From Sphingobium sp. (lineage in GTDB: Bacteria; Pseudomonadota; Alphaproteobacteria; Sphingomonadales; Sphingomonadaceae), in contig NZ_QFOA01000012.1 of NCBI RefSeq assembly GCF_003248505.1, positions 3,168 to 67,167 on the forward strand: a stretch of 64,000 nt of DNA. The letters are read 5' to 3'. Shown here one piece after another: positions 15,703 through 24,616 of this stretch (its first letter is position 1; each line of letters begins with the position of its first letter). A program made the position numbers and the translations under genes. A model generated the notes under the pieces. It was given only the letters and a program-made list of their open reading frames with translations. It did no database searches and was not told where the DNA came from.

Positions 15703-17019
15703 ATGGCCACGATCCCCCCTCCCCAAGTCACGCCCTTTCCCTGGGTCGATCTCATCATCATCCTTGTGCTGGTGGCGCTGAACGGCGTCTTCGCGATGTC
15801 CGAACTGGCCGTGGTGTCGGCGCGGCGGCCCCGGCTTCAGGCGATGGAAAAGGCGGGGCGCAAGGGCGCGCGCGCCGCGCTGGCGCTGGCGGCCGATCCG
15901 GGTAAGTTCCTGTCGACCGTCCAGATCGGCATCACGCTGATCGGCATCGGCACCGGCGCCTATTCGGGCGCCAGCCTGGGCGGGCCGGTGGGCGAGCGGC
16001 TGGCGATGCTGGGCATGAGCGATCATCTGGCGCAGACGCTGGGCTTCGCACTCGTCATCGGCCTTACCACCTATGCCTCTCTGATCGTGGGCGAGCTGGT
16101 GCCCAAGCAGTTCGCGTTGCGAGCGCCCGAGCCTATCGCCAGCCTCGTCGCGTCGCCGATGATGGTGCTGGCCAAGGTCACGGCGCCCATCGTGTGGGTG
16201 CTCGATGCGTCGAGCAGCCTCATCTTCAAGCTGCTGGGGCTGGCGCGCGAATCGGAAAGCCATGTGACGGCGGAGGAACTGCACCTGATCGTCGCCGAGG
16301 CCAGCCGGTCGGGCATCATCGAGGAAAGCGAGCGCGCGATCATATCGGGCGTCGTGCGCCTGGCCGACCGCCCGGTGCGCGAGGTGATGACGCAGCGCAT
16401 GGATGTCGACTGGATCGACATCGGCGCGGACGAGGAAACGATCCGCGCCAAGCTGCTGGCGACACCGCACACCCGCCTGCCGGTGGGACGCGGTTCGGTC
16501 GAGGATATTATCGGCATCGTGCAGGCGCGCGACATCATGACCGCACTGTTCCGGGGGGAAGGGTTGAATCTGAGCGCGCTGATGCGCCGGGTCGATGTCG
16601 TCCCCGACCAGGTCGATGCGATGGATACGCTGGAAGTGCTGCGCAAGTCCGACGTGCCGATGGTGATGGTGCATGACGAATATGGCCATTTCGAAGGGAT
16701 CGTGACGCCCGCCGACCTTTTGTCCGCCATCGCGGGGCATTTCGCGTCGGACCGCGACGCCTACGACGAACCGGACGTGGTGGAGCGCGAGGACGGCAGC
16801 CTGCTGGTTTCGGGCCAGATGGCCATCGACAAGCTGGCCGAGCGGATCGACATCGACCTGTCGGATGACCGCGACTATGCGACGGTCGCGGGCCATGCCC
16901 TGTGGCTGCTGCGCCGCCTGCCCGAAGTCGGCGACTATGCCGAGGATCAGGGATGGCGGTTCGAGATCGTGGACATGGACGGGCGCAAGATCGACAAGCT
17001 GCTGGTGGCGGCGGTCTGA
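15703..17019 (+). CDS. CNNM/CorC-type hemolysin family membrane protein
   Basis: 438 residues. Order: DUF21/CNNM membrane domain with about four helices (residues 10-190, GVFAMSELAVVSARRPRLQ), a CBS-domain pair (about 200-345, EVMTQRMDVDWI and VPMVMVHDEYGHFEGIVTPADLL) and a C-terminal CorC_HlyC FAD/PAS-like domain (about 355-435). Proteins of this class are Mg2+/Co2+ transport or efflux proteins; the hemolysin name is historical. The 150 bases upstream contain a small GCCTT/AAGGC hairpin (15582-15595) and no gene. Its end overlaps the next reading frame. Confidence 0.94.
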   Translation: MATIPPPQVTPFPWVDLIIILVLVALNGVFAMSELAVVSARRPRLQAMEKAGRKGARAALALAADPGKFLSTVQIGITLIGIGTGAYSGASLGGPVGERLAMLGMSDHLAQTLGFALVIGLTTYASLIVGELVPKQFALRAPEPIASLVASPMMVLAKVTAPIVWVLDASSSLIFKLLGLARESESHVTAEELHLIVAEASRSGIIEESERAIISGVVRLADRPVREVMTQRMDVDWIDIGADEETIRAKLLATPHTRLPVGRGSVEDIIGIVQARDIMTALFRGEGLNLSALMRRVDVVPDQVDAMDTLEVLRKSDVPMVMVHDEYGHFEGIVTPADLLSAIAGHFASDRDAYDEPDVVEREDGSLLVSGQMAIDKLAERIDIDLSDDRDYATVAGHALWLLRRLPEVGDYAEDQGWRFEIVDMDGRKIDKLLVAAV

Positions 17020-17831
17020 ACGCGGACGAGGCGCTCGCCGCGCTGGCGGAACGGCTGCTGGCAAGGGGCGAGCCATTGGCGGTGCTGGGCATCGCGGGCG
17101 CGCAGGGAAGCGGCAAGTCGACGCTGGCGGAACGATTGCACGCACGGATGACGGCGCGGGGCGTCGCCTGCGCTCTTCTGTCCATCGACGATCTGTATCG
17201 GACCCGGGCTGAGCGGGAAGCGCTGGGCGCGCTCGTCCATCCGCTGCTGCGCACGCGCGGGGTGCCGGGTACGCATGACGTGATGCTGGGGATGCGCACC
17301 GTCGATGCGCTGGCGCGCGGCGAGGCGGTGGCGCTGCCCCGGTTCGACAAGAGCGCCGACGACCGGATGCCGCGCGCACGATGGGATATGGCGGCGGCGG
17401 GCACGCGGCTGCTGGTCCTGGAGGGCTGGTGCGTGGGCGCGCGGGCGCAGGCGGATGCGGCGCTGACACGACCGGTCAACGCGCTGGAGGCGAGCGAGGA
17501 TGCCGACGGTCGCTGGCGCGCCTATGTGAATGAGGCGCTGGCGGGCGAATATCGCGCGCTGTTCGACCGGATCGACGCGCTCGCCTTCCTCGCCGCGCCC
17601 GATTTCGCGGTGGTGGAACGCTGGCGGAACGAGCAGGAGGAGACGTTGCGCGCAGCAGGCGGCGCGGGCGTGATGAGCCCGGCGCAGGTGGCGCGCTTCA
17701 TCCGCCATTATGAGCGGCTGACGCGGCACATGCTGGCAGAGATGCCGGGCCGCGCGGACCTGACGATCCGTCTGCGCGCCGACCGGTCGGTCGCGGCGAT
17801 CAGCCCGTTTTCGTCACCATCCGGTGCTTGA
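16953..17831 (+). CDS. P-loop kinase resembling D-glycerate 3-kinase
   Basis: 292 residues if started at the ATG 16953, overlapping the CorC-like gene by 67 bases. Homology, however, seems to begin near 17016, where a CTG forms a four-base CTGA overlap with that gene's stop; no ATG, GTG or TTG lies there. Motifs: GAQGSGKST (Walker A), SIDDLYRT, TRGVPGTHD, RFDKSADDR and LEGWCVGAR, the set found in plant-type D-glycerate 3-kinases and related phosphoribulokinase/uridine-kinase-fold enzymes. Probable reaction: ATP-dependent phosphorylation of glycerate. The 3' end overlaps the convergent ppx gene by 32 bases. Confidence 0.85.
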   Translation: MAVRDRGHGRAQDRQAAGGGGLNADEALAALAERLLARGEPLAVLGIAGAQGSGKSTLAERLHARMTARGVACALLSIDDLYRTRAEREALGALVHPLLRTRGVPGTHDVMLGMRTVDALARGEAVALPRFDKSADDRMPRARWDMAAAGTRLLVLEGWCVGARAQADAALTRPVNALEASEDADGRWRAYVNEALAGEYRALFDRIDALAFLAAPDFAVVERWRNEQEETLRAAGGAGVMSPAQVARFIRHYERLTRHMLAEMPGRADLTIRLRADRSVAAISPFSSPSGA

Positions 17832-19323
17832 GCCCCATCGCCTGCGCCAGATTGCGCAGCCGTCGGTCGACCGCTTCGCCGTAAAGATCGGCATCGGCAT
17901 CGTCGAGGCGAAGGGTGATGCGGTCATCCTCCCGCTCCAGCCGTGACAGGTCGAGCGGACCTTCGACCCCGCCGGACAGACGCTGGGCGAGGCGGATGGC
18001 GAGCCCCCAGAGCGCGGCGCGGCGCAGCAGTTCGGGCCGGGCGATGCGGTCGAGGTCTGGCGGGGACGACAGGCCGCCGCCGAAATGGCTGTGCAGCGCC
18101 TGCCCCAGCATCGCACGTTCGACCACGCTGATGCCGACCCAGTTGCTGTGCAGCGCGACTTCCACCCCGCGTTCGGCACGAAAATCGGGATTGGCGCGCC
18201 AACTGACATCGGCGAGCAGGCAGGCGGCCCGGCGGATGCGGGCCATGTCGGGCGCATCGTCCGGGAACAGCGGCGCGATCCAGCGGTCGATGCGATTGCC
18301 ATGGCCGCGAAACCGGGCCTGCGCTTCCCCTTCCGCTTCCGCCGCGACCAGCAGCGGGTCCTGCGCGCGCCAGTCGGGCGGCAACGCTTCGTAAAGCAGC
18401 CCTTCGCGCAGGCCGTAGGCGGACACGACGAGGCAGCTCGACTTCAACTGCCGCACCACGACCGACAGCAGCGCCGCGGCATCGGGAAGCGTCGGCACGC
18501 GCGATCCGGTCATCGCGGGAATGAGCTTCAGCCGCGCCTTGTCGACATGACTGACGATGCGGGTGAGCTGTTCGGCCCTGGCGGCGGTCATCTCATACTG
18601 ATGGACCACCGGTAGCGGGAAATGCGTGATCTGCATGTCGAAGCGGGCGAGCGCACGCCACGACCCGCCAACCATGTAGAATGGAAGGCCCGGTTCGGGC
18701 GCCCACCCCGCCTTGCCCAGCATCTTGACGACGCTGCGTTCCAGCGCGCGCGGTCCCTTGGCGCGAATCTGCGGCAGGCGAAGGACACCCAGGGGCAGCG
18801 AGATGGTCTGTTCCACCGCACTGTTGCGGATGCGCGCCAGTTCCAGACTGCCGCCGCCCAAGTCACCGACGATGCCGTCCGCCTGCGGGATGCCCGACAA
18901 TACGCCCATTGCGGCGCCGATCGCTTCCTGCGCGCCCGACAGCAAGTCGACCGTGAGGCCCATCTCCCTGGCGCGGGCGATGAAGTCCGGTCCGTTGGTG
19001 GCGTCGCGCACCGCCGCCGTCGCGACGCAACGTATGTCGCCGACCTTCATCGCACGGCACAGGCGCGCGAACCGGGCCACGGCGCGCAGGCCGCGCTCCA
19101 TCGCCTCCGGCTCGATGGCGCCGGTCTTCGCCAGCGACGCGCCGAGGCCCGCCATGATCTTTTCATTGAAGAGCGTAAAGGGGATGCGCGGCGGCCCGTC
19201 GTAGACGACGAGGCGCACGCTGTTCGACCCGATGTCGATGATCGCCGTGCGGGCGTGCGCCGGATCGGTCGCATGCGCCACCAGTTCGGCGGCGTCGCGC
19301 AGGCGGCGGAGCATGGAGTTCAT
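17800..19323 (-). CDS. ppx: Ppx/GppA family exopolyphosphatase
   Basis: 507 residues, the long form with an added C-terminal HD-like helical domain (about residues 320-500). The ASKHA phosphatase domain is shown by AIIDIGSNSVRLVVYD (residues 28-42), CVATAAVRDATN, and IVGDLGGGSLELARI. Hydrolyses terminal phosphate from polyphosphate and/or pppGpp. It starts four bases after the ppk1 stop on the same strand, pairing polyphosphate synthesis and breakdown in one unit. Its 3' end overlaps the convergent kinase gene by 32 bases. Confidence 0.94.
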   Translation of the reverse strand: MNSMLRRLRDAAELVAHATDPAHARTAIIDIGSNSVRLVVYDGPPRIPFTLFNEKIMAGLGASLAKTGAIEPEAMERGLRAVARFARLCRAMKVGDIRCVATAAVRDATNGPDFIARAREMGLTVDLLSGAQEAIGAAMGVLSGIPQADGIVGDLGGGSLELARIRNSAVEQTISLPLGVLRLPQIRAKGPRALERSVVKMLGKAGWAPEPGLPFYMVGGSWRALARFDMQITHFPLPVVHQYEMTAARAEQLTRIVSHVDKARLKLIPAMTGSRVPTLPDAAALLSVVVRQLKSSCLVVSAYGLREGLLYEALPPDWRAQDPLLVAAEAEGEAQARFRGHGNRIDRWIAPLFPDDAPDMARIRRAACLLADVSWRANPDFRAERGVEVALHSNWVGISVVERAMLGQALHSHFGGGLSSPPDLDRIARPELLRRAALWGLAIRLAQRLSGGVEGPLDLSRLEREDDRITLRLDDADADLYGEAVDRRLRNLAQAMGLKHRMVTKTG

Positions 19324-19327
19324 GGGA

Positions 19328-21466
19328 TCAGGCCCGCCCGCGCAGCCGGAGCGTGGGGACCGCTTCGTTGTCGAATGCCGCGCCGCGCCCGGACAGAGAC
19401 GGGTTGGTCATGAAGTAACGGTGCAGGTTGAAGGGCTTTTCGCCCGCCTCCACGCGGCTGTAATGGCCGTGCGCGTCGAGCGTCCAGCTTTGTTCGGTGT
19501 CGATGAGGTTGGCCACCATCACCTGGTCGACGATCTGGTCATGCACGGTCGGGTTTTCCAAAGGAGCCATGAACTCGACGCGGCGGTCGAAGTTGCGCGG
19601 CATCCAGTCGGCCGAACTGATATAGACGATGGCGCCGTTGTTGGGCAGCGCCTTGCCGTTGCCGAAGATCGCGATGCGGCTATGCTCCAGAAAGCGGCCG
19701 ACGACCGATTTGACCCGGATATTGTCGGACATGCCCGGAACGCCGGGACGCAGGCAGCAGATGCCGCGCACGATGAGGTCGATCTGAACCCCCGCATTGC
19801 TGGCCGCATAGAGCCGTTCGATGATCGCGGGATCGACGAGGCTGTTCATCTTGGCCCAGATGGTACCGGGCCGACCGGCGCGGGCATGGTCGATTTCCGC
19901 GTCGATGCGGGCGCACAGGGTGTTGCGCAGGTCGCGGGGCGACATCACCAGCTTTTCGAGATGCTCGGGCTCCACATAGCCGGTGATGTAGTTGAAGAGC
20001 GCGGCGGCATCGCGACCGTAGGCAGGGGCGGCGGTGAAGAAGCTGAGGTCGGTATAGATGCGGGCGGTCACCGGATGATAGTTTCCGGTGCCGAAATGGC
20101 AGTAGGTGCGGAACTGCTCGCCTTCGCGCCGGACGACCATCGACACCTTGGCATGCGTCTTCCAGTCGATGAAGCCGTAGACCACCTGGACGCCCGCGCG
20201 TTCGAGCGCGTCGGCCCAGAGCAGATTCTGTTCCTCGTCGAACCGCGCCTTCAGTTCGACCACGGCGGTGACGGACTTGCCCGCTTCGGCAGCGTCGATC
20301 AGCGCGCGGATGATCGCCGACTGCTTGCCCGCGCGGTAGAGCGTCTGCTTGATCGCCACCACATCGGGATCGGACGCCGCCTGTTTCAGGAAGGAGACGA
20401 CGACATCGAACGCCTCATAAGGGTGATGGACGACGATGTCCTTCGCCCGGATCGCGGCGAAACAGTCGCTGCCATATTCGCGGATGCGTTCGGGAAAGCG
20501 CGGGACATAGGGTTCGAACTTGAGGTCGGGGCGGTCTTCCTCGACGATGCCGGACAGGTCGCCGATGCCGATGAAGCCTTCCACCTCCTCGACGATGGCG
20601 TCGTGGCCCTGGAGCATGTCCTGGAGCATGTCCTCGACCGGTTCGGGAATGCGTTCCTCGATCTCCATGCGGATCACGCGGCCCCGGCGGCGGCGCTTGA
20701 TGGCGCTGCGGAAATAGCGGACGAGGTCTTCGGCCTCTTCCTCGATTTCGATGTCGCTGTCGCGGATGATGCGGAACACGCCGCTGTTGCGCACCCGGTA
20801 GCCGGGAAACAGATCGGCGGAGAAACGGCGGATCACCGCTTCCAGCGCCATGTAGCGCGCCGGATCGCCCGGCACGCGCACGAAGCGGGCGAGCGAGGGC
20901 GGGATCATCACCAGTTCGCGGATCGGCTGCTTGTCCGACAGGCGCTCCAGATCGAAGACGATCGAAAGACCCTGATTGGGGATGAAGGGAAAGGGATGCG
21001 CGGGGTCGAGCGCCTGCGGCGTCAAGATCGGAAAGATCTGGGTCAGGAAATGATTGCGCAGCCAGTCGGCGCAGTCCGCGTCCATATCCGCCGACGGGCC
21101 GATCACCTCGATCCCCACCTCCGCCAGTTCGCCATGCACCGCCGCCCAGACGCGCTGCTGCGCCGCCATGAGATGAGCGGTCGCTTCGGTGATCCCGGCC
21201 AGCTGCTGCGCGGGCGTGAGGCCGTCCGCCGAGCGCAGGTCCACGTCCTGGATCTGCTGCCCCTTGAGCCCGGCGACGCGCACGGAAAAAAATTCGTCCA
21301 GGTTCGCGCCCGAGATGGAGAGGAAGCGCAGCCGTTCGAGTAGAGGATGCGCGCGATTCATCGCCTCCTCCAAAACCCGCTGGTTGAACGCCAGCCACGA
21401 CAGTTCGCGATTGAAATACCGCGCTTCTGCCGGGGCAAGGCTGGCGGAGGGATCGGCTTCGGCCAC
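19328..21466 (-). CDS. ppk1: Polyphosphate kinase 1
   Basis: 712 residues, full length. Polymerises ATP gamma-phosphate into polyphosphate at the membrane. N-terminal FNRELSWLAFNQRVLEEA, then the head domain, and the catalytic C-terminal pair of phospholipase-D-like domains: HFGTGNYHPVTARIYTDLS with the autophosphorylated histidine and FLEHSRIAIFGNG with the second histidine. Only three bases separate its start from the hdaA stop; hdaA, ppk1 and ppx form one minus-strand operon, tying polyphosphate to replication control and stress. Confidence 0.97.
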   Translation of the reverse strand: MAEADPSASLAPAEARYFNRELSWLAFNQRVLEEAMNRAHPLLERLRFLSISGANLDEFFSVRVAGLKGQQIQDVDLRSADGLTPAQQLAGITEATAHLMAAQQRVWAAVHGELAEVGIEVIGPSADMDADCADWLRNHFLTQIFPILTPQALDPAHPFPFIPNQGLSIVFDLERLSDKQPIRELVMIPPSLARFVRVPGDPARYMALEAVIRRFSADLFPGYRVRNSGVFRIIRDSDIEIEEEAEDLVRYFRSAIKRRRRGRVIRMEIEERIPEPVEDMLQDMLQGHDAIVEEVEGFIGIGDLSGIVEEDRPDLKFEPYVPRFPERIREYGSDCFAAIRAKDIVVHHPYEAFDVVVSFLKQAASDPDVVAIKQTLYRAGKQSAIIRALIDAAEAGKSVTAVVELKARFDEEQNLLWADALERAGVQVVYGFIDWKTHAKVSMVVRREGEQFRTYCHFGTGNYHPVTARIYTDLSFFTAAPAYGRDAAALFNYITGYVEPEHLEKLVMSPRDLRNTLCARIDAEIDHARAGRPGTIWAKMNSLVDPAIIERLYAASNAGVQIDLIVRGICCLRPGVPGMSDNIRVKSVVGRFLEHSRIAIFGNGKALPNNGAIVYISSADWMPRNFDRRVEFMAPLENPTVHDQIVDQVMVANLIDTEQSWTLDAHGHYSRVEAGEKPFNLHRYFMTNPSLSGRGAAFDNEAVPTLRLRGRA

Positions 21467-21469
21467 GGA

Positions 21470-22108
21470 TTACTCGCGTTGGTGGGTGGAAGGATCGTGC
21501 GGGACTATAGGCAGAAAGCCGACGCTTTGCAGAGCCTCTTTCGCCATTGGGAGCGAAATCTTACGGCCAGATGACAGCGCGGCGCGATCCAGCAGGCGGG
21601 CGGCATCCTCGATCGCGGCATAGCTGCGCTCCACCCGGCGGAGCAGCCAGTCCGGCAAGTCGGGTGAATAGCCCGCGCCCGCGCGGTCGAGATGACGGCA
21701 GACGAGCGCGCGGGCGAGCGGCTCGTCGGGCTGGGCGATGGCGACGTGGGGCGCGGCCGCGAGGCGCGAGCGCAGATCGGGTAGCGCGACCGGCCAGCGT
21801 TCGGGCGGCAGGTCGCCCACCAGCAACAGCGGGCGGCGCGCGGTCTGGGCGTCGTTCCAGGCGTGGAAAAGGTCGCGGTCGGACCGCTCCTGAGCGTCGT
21901 CGATCACCTCCCCCTCGCTCATCGCGGCGAACAGGCGCGCGAGCGTCGAACGGCCCGAGCGGGGCGGCCCGGTCAGCACGCTGACGCCCAGCGGCCAGTC
22001 GCGCCAGCTTTCCAGATGGCGGGCGGCGATGCGGTTGGCGTCGCTGACCAGGAAATCCCCGTCCTGTCTTTCCCCATGCCAGTCGAAGGGCAGGCTGATC
22101 TGGCTCAT
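21470..22108 (-). CDS. hdaA: HdaA-type DnaA-regulatory protein
   Basis: 212 residues. AAA+ domain of the DnaA/Hda type without the DNA-binding domain IV. N-terminal QISLPFDW resembles the clamp-binding motif QL(S/D)LPF by which Hda binds the beta sliding clamp. The Walker A is GPPRSGRST (47-55), where Arg53 replaces the usual Lys; the Walker B region VIDDA keeps its acidic pair, and the sensor-2-like end AIEDAARLLDRAAL is present. In Caulobacter HdaA promotes DnaA-ATP hydrolysis after initiation. The ATG overlaps the stop of the preceding membrane-protein gene (ATGA). Confidence 0.88.
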   Translation of the reverse strand: MSQISLPFDWHGERQDGDFLVSDANRIAARHLESWRDWPLGVSVLTGPPRSGRSTLARLFAAMSEGEVIDDAQERSDRDLFHAWNDAQTARRPLLLVGDLPPERWPVALPDLRSRLAAAPHVAIAQPDEPLARALVCRHLDRAGAGYSPDLPDWLLRRVERSYAAIEDAARLLDRAALSSGRKISLPMAKEALQSVGFLPIVPHDPSTHQRE

Positions 22109-23376
22109 TGCGCGGGCGCGGACGCTCTTCTGCCGATGCGCAGCGTGGTGCCGGAGGCGGAGATCTGATAGCCGCGCGCCTGCAACCCGGCGCGCAGCAT
22201 GTCGGCGCTGCCTTCGAAACTGACCTGCATCACCGACGTGCCGCCTAGCGCGAGGCTGCTCGTCCCGGCGGACCGGACGCCGGGCACGGCGCGCACCGCC
22301 GCCTCCGCCGCGCCGACCGACGCGACATCGGGCGTCTCGAACTGGATGGTGAAGCCGGTGGCTGCGGACGCGCCGGGCGCGGGCACGTCCACCGCCTCGA
22401 TCGGGGCGTCGGCGGCGTTTTCGATTCCGAGCGCGTCGGTATCCACCGGCTCCTCGATGATGAGCGAGGGGTCGGGGCGCAGGCGTCCGTCATTGAGCGC
22501 GCGGATATAGAGTTCGTCGATCCGCCGCGCGCCTTCGTCCAGCATCTGCGGAATGCCGCCGTCGTTGGAGGCGCGCAGCTGGAGGGTGCCGATCAGCGTG
22601 TCGTCGGGACCGTAGCGCGCGGTGAAGGTGCCGGTGACGGGACCGCCGGGATAGCTGCGTTCGAGCCGCGCGATGGGGACCACCACGTCCGCCGCACCAT
22701 ATTGGTCGAGCAGCACGCGCCACCACAGCCGCCCGCGCCGTCCCGTCTGCCCGGCATTGAGCAGGATCGGGTCGGCGATGGACCCGGCGACGCGGACATA
22801 GTCGATGGCGCTGTCCCCGGTGCGATAGCGCGCCCACGCCTTCTGCCATTCGTTGGTCCGCTCGTAGGAGACGGCGCTGCCGCCGTCCCACAACACCGGG
22901 ATGACCAGCAGCGGCGGGGAGCGCATGACATTGCCCGATACGCCCAGCAGCGCGCCCGTGCGTGCCCGGTCGAACAGGACGCCGAGCGTCGCGACATAGC
23001 GGGTCGGGCCGACCTGCTCCGCCTCGATCTCGACGCCCGAGATCATCGATTCCAGCTGCGAATCGGACAGGGCGGGCACGCCGCCGCCGCCATGGGTGCG
23101 GGTCCAGAGCATCCGCCATGCCTGCCGCTGCGCCAGCCGCCAACCGGCATAGCGAGCGCTGGCGGCATCCTTGCCCACAACGTCGACCTTGACCCCGCGC
23201 ACTTCGAAATCGCCGCCGCTGGCAATGGGGGGCACACCGCGTTCCCCCTCCATCTGGGCGACGAGCGTCGCCGCCGCCAGCCCCAGGACCACCGCGATCA
23301 GGATCTGCACCGGACGCGACAGCGCCCGCAGCAACGCGCGGGGCGACAGGCGGGCAAGGGACAAAGGGAGGGTCAC
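22105..23376 (-). CDS. Membrane-anchored protein with DUF2066-like and C-terminal HMA-like domain
   Basis: 423 residues from GTG 23376, chosen because AAAGGG lies five bases before it and the upstream TTG extension is basic and non-homologous-looking. One transmembrane helix at about residues 22-41 (PVQILIAVVLGLAAATLVAQ); the rest is periplasmic. The middle resembles DUF2066 (GVKVDVVGKDAASARYAGWRLAQR; YVATLGVLFDRAR); the last about 75 residues resemble a heavy-metal-associated fold without metal cysteines (VGAAEAAVRAVPGVRSAGTSSLALGG). Function unknown. Coupled by ATGA to hdaA; divergent from purM. Confidence 0.78.
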   Translation of the reverse strand: MTLPLSLARLSPRALLRALSRPVQILIAVVLGLAAATLVAQMEGERGVPPIASGGDFEVRGVKVDVVGKDAASARYAGWRLAQRQAWRMLWTRTHGGGGVPALSDSQLESMISGVEIEAEQVGPTRYVATLGVLFDRARTGALLGVSGNVMRSPPLLVIPVLWDGGSAVSYERTNEWQKAWARYRTGDSAIDYVRVAGSIADPILLNAGQTGRRGRLWWRVLLDQYGAADVVVPIARLERSYPGGPVTGTFTARYGPDDTLIGTLQLRASNDGGIPQMLDEGARRIDELYIRALNDGRLRPDPSLIIEEPVDTDALGIENAADAPIEAVDVPAPGASAATGFTIQFETPDVASVGAAEAAVRAVPGVRSAGTSSLALGGTSVMQVSFEGSADMLRAGLQARGYQISASGTTLRIGRRASAPAQ

Positions 23377-23514
23377 GCGCGCCCTTTTGGCGGGAAACGG
23401 CGGCCCTGCCAAGCCTTCCCGTTTTTACCCGCGCCTGCGCAATGGGGCACGGATCGCTTTTTCGGGTCGCCCTGTGTTTCCATCCGGCCCGAAAATGCTT
23501 TAGGGCGCGCAATC

Positions 23515-24609
23515 ATGAGCGACACCGAATCCTACAGCTACGCCAAGGCTGGCGTCGACATCGCCGCCGGCAACGCCCTCGTCCGGGCGATCGCCCCGCT
23601 GGCCAAGGCCACCCGCCGCCCCGGCGCGGACGCCGACCTGGGCGGCTTTGGCGGTTTCTTCGACCTGAAGGCTGCGGGATATGACGACCCGCTGCTGGTC
23701 GCGGCCAACGACGGCGTGGGTACCAAATTGAAACTCGCCATCGACCATGACCGCCACGACGGCGTCGGCATCGACCTGGTCGCGATGTGCGCGAACGACC
23801 TGATCGTGCAGGGGGCCGAGCCGCTCTTCTTCCTCGATTATTATGCCACCGGTCGCCTGGAAGGTGGCGTTGCCGAGCGCGTGATCGCGGGCATCGCGGA
23901 AGGATGCCGGCTGGCGGGCTGCGCGCTCATCGGGGGGGAAACGGCGGAAATGCCGGGCATGTATGCCGATGGCGACTATGACCTTGCGGGCTTTTGCGTC
24001 GGCGCGGTCGAACGATCCAAGGCGCTGACCGGCAACCGGGTGAAACCGGGCGACCTGCTGCTGGGCCTTGCGTCCTCGGGCGTGCATTCCAACGGCTATT
24101 CGCTGGTCCGCCGACTGGCCGCCGACAAGGGGTGGAAGCTCGACCGCCCTGCCCTGTTCGATCAGGACGTGCTGCTGATCGACGCGCTGATGGCGCCGAC
24201 GAAAATCTATGTGAAGAGCCTGCTGCCGCTGGTGCGCGCGGGCATGATCGACGCGCTGGCGCACATCACGGGCGGCGGGCTGCTCGAAAATATTCCGCGC
24301 GTCCTGCCCGAAGGCAGCCATGCGGTGGTGGACGCCGACGCGTGGGAGCAGCCGCGCCTCATGGCCTTCCTCCAGGCGCAGGGCCATATCGAGCCGGAGG
24401 AGATGGCGCGCACCTTCAACTGCGGCGTCGGCATGGTGCTGGCCGTGGACGAAACCCATGTCGCCGCCGTCACCAAGGCGCTGGAGGATGCGGGCGAGAC
24501 GGTCTTCACCATCGGCCGGATCGAAGCGGGCGACAAGGGCTGCACCGTGCGCGGATCGGTGGAGACGTGGAGCGCGAAGGCGGACTGGTCCGCCACGCAT
24601 CTGGGGTAG
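23515..24609 (+). CDS. purM: Phosphoribosylformylglycinamidine cyclo-ligase
   Basis: 364 residues. Forms aminoimidazole ribonucleotide from FGAM and ATP in purine synthesis. Motifs: YSYAKAGVDIAAGN, GGFGGFFDL, VANDGVGTKLKLA, VDLVAMCANDL, GGETAEMPGMY and HITGGGLLENIPRVLP. The frame is open far upstream, but the ATG at 23515 is where PurM similarity starts. Divergent from the membrane-protein gene; the 138-base gap carries an AAACGG/CCGTTT repeat (23395-23424). Seven bases upstream of purN. Confidence 0.97.
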   Translation: MSDTESYSYAKAGVDIAAGNALVRAIAPLAKATRRPGADADLGGFGGFFDLKAAGYDDPLLVAANDGVGTKLKLAIDHDRHDGVGIDLVAMCANDLIVQGAEPLFFLDYYATGRLEGGVAERVIAGIAEGCRLAGCALIGGETAEMPGMYADGDYDLAGFCVGAVERSKALTGNRVKPGDLLLGLASSGVHSNGYSLVRRLAADKGWKLDRPALFDQDVLLIDALMAPTKIYVKSLLPLVRAGMIDALAHITGGGLLENIPRVLPEGSHAVVDADAWEQPRLMAFLQAQGHIEPEEMARTFNCGVGMVLAVDETHVAAVTKALEDAGETVFTIGRIEAGDKGCTVRGSVETWSAKADWSATHLG

Positions 24610-24616
24610 GCGAACG

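Noticed and set aside
15586..17469. Long open frame antisense to the CorC-like gene
   Set aside because: No coherent domain, and it overlaps two well-supported plus-strand genes.
19232..21343. Long open frame antisense to ppk1
   Set aside because: Asp/His/Arg-rich without recognisable domains; the ppk1 frame carries all catalytic motifs.
22702..23514. N-terminal extension of PurM into the upstream region
   Set aside because: The frame is open by chance through the minus-strand membrane-protein gene; PurM similarity begins at 23515.
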